7,562 nt of DNA from an uncultured Flavobacterium sp. (lineage in GTDB: Bacteria; Bacteroidota; Bacteroidia; Flavobacteriales; Flavobacteriaceae): NCBI GenBank assembly GCA_946886675.1, contig CAMPIZ010000071.1:1-7562 (forward strand). The letters run 5' to 3'. The notes under the pieces are model-generated. The model saw only the letters and a program-made list of their open reading frames with translations, was not told where the DNA came from and did no database searches. A program made the translations under genes and the position numbers. Positions 6,347-7,562 of the stretch are shown piece by piece (positions within the stretch are counted from its first letter, which is position 1; the number at the start of each line of letters is the position of its first letter).

Positions 6347-7028
6347 GCCGACAGTGATATAAAATAGCTTTATCATAAGGTGTCCAAAGACTCGTGCGCT
6401 GATTAGCTGCCTTTAGTGCACAGTTTGTCCATGTATTACACGTATAGAAAAGACTGTATTTACCTTTACCCTCATAAAAAGTATCATACAGTCCATAGCC
6501 GCTGTTTGCTATCAGCTGTAAATTATTACCTGCATCATAAGAAAAACTCTCCTCTATGTAATTGATTAAAGCTTTATAATCTTCTTTACTAAGCTGTAGC
6601 TTTACACAGTCTTCATCCTCATTTACCTGCCTGTAAAACCTTGTATGCATGGCAGATGTACCCAAATAAAAAGCAGCATTAAAAGCCGTACTTGCCTTTA
6701 GATCGCTCCACTGCGGCGTTTCAAGATAAAAACCCTTATCTCCCCAGCCAAAGGCAACATATTTTGCAGTGCTGTCGTTTGCTTTTGTATGGCTGTAAAG
6801 TATAGTTTTACTCCAGTCTTTAACTTCGTTCTTTACAGGCACAATTATGTCGGTATGCACCCCGTTTGAGTTTACATATACCGTAACATCATCGCCTTTA
6901 ACTGCGTTCGTATTTACAGGAATGTATGAAAGTATAAAAACAGCTATAAGGTATAAAACAATAAAAGCAGTTATTGCCAGCAGAAACCTGCCGGTTACCC
7001 TTATAGCTCTTTTAATTGTTTTTTTCAT
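6342..7028 (-). CDS. DUF2459 / TIGR02117 family membrane-anchored protein, 228 aa
   Basis: The protein begins with a basic segment (KKTIKRAIRVTGR), then one hydrophobic helix at about residues 15-36 that should anchor it in the inner membrane with the rest outside the cytoplasm. The soluble part carries the blocks I associate with the DUF2459/TIGR02117 family: VNSNGVHTDIIVP (52-64, His58), FGWGDKGFY (93-101), SAMHTRFY (125-132) and FYTCNTWT (194-201, Cys197). The family has no established function and was named from occurrences near urease genes; no urease gene is visible here. The order His first, Cys later, with a Cys-Asn-Thr-Trp segment, resembles circularly permuted NlpC/P60-like thiol hydrolases, but that is inference. 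I chose ATG 7028; an in-frame TTG at 7034 would add two residues. The start overlaps the preceding flavoprotein gene by 17 nt, implying co-transcription and coupled translation. Confidence 0.85.
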   Translation of the reverse strand: MKKTIKRAIRVTGRFLLAITAFIVLYLIAVFILSYIPVNTNAVKGDDVTVYVNSNGVHTDIIVPVKNEVKDWSKTILYSHTKANDSTAKYVAFGWGDKGFYLETPQWSDLKASTAFNAAFYLGTSAMHTRFYRQVNEDEDCVKLQLSKEDYKALINYIEESFSYDAGNNLQLIANSGYGLYDTFYEGKGKYSLFYTCNTWTNCALKAANQRTSLWTPYDKAILYHCRP

Positions 7029-7551
7029 AATCAAAGTTTCGTATTATTTCCTTTAACGCATCATCATGCTCTTTATTGGAAATCTTACCCATCTCTGTAT
7101 CAAAATTTTCATTAAAGGATGGCAGCGAAAATATAGCCCTTATATTGCCACCATAACGGGGCAGGCTTATTTTGGCAACTTCAAGCACATCATGCCCTCC
7201 CCTTCTGCCTGGTGAAGTAGCCAACAGCAGCATGGGCGTTTGGGCAAAGACTTCTTTCTTTTGTCTTGAAGCCCAGTCGTATATATTTTTAAATGCAGAA
7301 CTGAATGCGCCATTATGCTCCGCAAGGGACAATACCAGTATATCGGCATTTTCTATTTTATCAAGAAATACATGGGCTATTTCCGGCTTACCCAATTCTT
7401 TTTCTTTATCTACACTAAACAGAGGCAGCTCAAAGTTATTAAGGTCTATTATTTCTACCTCTCCTCCTTCAAAAAGATTTGCGGCATAAATTGCCAATTT
7501 CTTATTAATATAGTTTTTACTGCTGCTTCCGCCAAAGGCTAATATTTTCAT
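7012..7551 (-). CDS. NADPH-dependent FMN reductase-like flavoprotein, 179 aa
   Basis: A flavodoxin-like fold of the NADPH-dependent FMN reductase (PF03358) type, expected to be cytoplasmic and to bind FMN for two-electron reduction of quinones, azo compounds or free flavin. The phosphate-binding loop is GGSSSKNYINKKLA (7-20) after the first beta strand. The second flavin-contacting block is SLAEHNGAFSSAFKNIYDW (75-93), matching the PEYNGS...LKNAIDW signature of the family with Glu78, Asn80, Lys88 and Trp93. A third is SPGRRGGHD (113-121), near the flavin ring. The length of 179 residues is normal. Only 11 bases precede the ATG in the window, so its promoter is not in view. It overlaps the next gene by 17 nt. 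The physiological substrate cannot be told from the sequence. Confidence 0.9.
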   Translation of the reverse strand: MKILAFGGSSSKNYINKKLAIYAANLFEGGEVEIIDLNNFELPLFSVDKEKELGKPEIAHVFLDKIENADILVLSLAEHNGAFSSAFKNIYDWASRQKKEVFAQTPMLLLATSPGRRGGHDVLEVAKISLPRYGGNIRAIFSLPSFNENFDTEMGKISNKEHDDALKEIIRNFDYEKNN

Positions 7552-7562
7552 CGTTATTTATT

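Noticed and set aside
7028..7034. TTG at 7034 as the start of the DUF2459 protein
   Set aside because: The ATG two codons downstream gives a normal basic start before the membrane helix and is the more common start codon; the difference is only two residues.

Overview
The window looks like a chromosomal segment of a member of the Bacteroidota, most likely Flavobacteriaceae. The evidence is the 617-residue ParE paired with an 879-residue ParC-type subunit carrying a long acidic tail, A/T-rich start regions without clear Shine-Dalgarno sequences, and flavobacterial-looking accessory proteins. Hand-counted blocks of the topoisomerase genes are about 42-50% G+C. No tRNA, rRNA, CRISPR array or insertion sequence was recognised.

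Layout: positions 1-129 hold the 3' end of a plus-strand thioredoxin-fold (TlpA/ResA-like) gene. It converges on the rest of the window, and one strong hairpin (131-162) with A and T tracts on both sides serves as terminator for both directions. Everything else is on the minus strand. In transcription order from the right edge it runs: an NADPH-dependent FMN reductase-like flavoprotein (7551-7012); a membrane-anchored DUF2459/TIGR02117 protein overlapping it by 17 nt (7028-6342); a secreted transglutaminase-like protein (6287-5529); a 112-nt gap with an 8-bp inverted repeat; parE (5416-3563); a HEPN-domain toxin (3545-3120); its MNT nucleotidyltransferase antitoxin (3120-2824); and parC (2803-164).

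The most notable feature is a two-gene HEPN/MNT (type VII) toxin-antitoxin module sitting between parE and parC. Both genes retain complete signature motifs (RX4HXY in the HEPN protein, GSX10DXD in the nucleotidyltransferase). They overlap as TAATG, lie 17 and 20 nt from the essential topoisomerase IV genes, and are poorer in G+C than the flanking genes (about 27% and 35%). The module therefore looks like an acquired cassette now probably co-transcribed with topoisomerase IV. The second notable feature is the transglutaminase-like protein. It keeps the His and Asp motif regions but lacks the whole segment that normally carries the catalytic Cys, and the mature protein contains no cysteine, so it appears to be a pseudoenzyme or an in-frame deletion allele.

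ParE and ParC together form topoisomerase IV, which decatenates daughter chromosomes. The three upstream genes have no evident functional link to it and are probably only neighbours.
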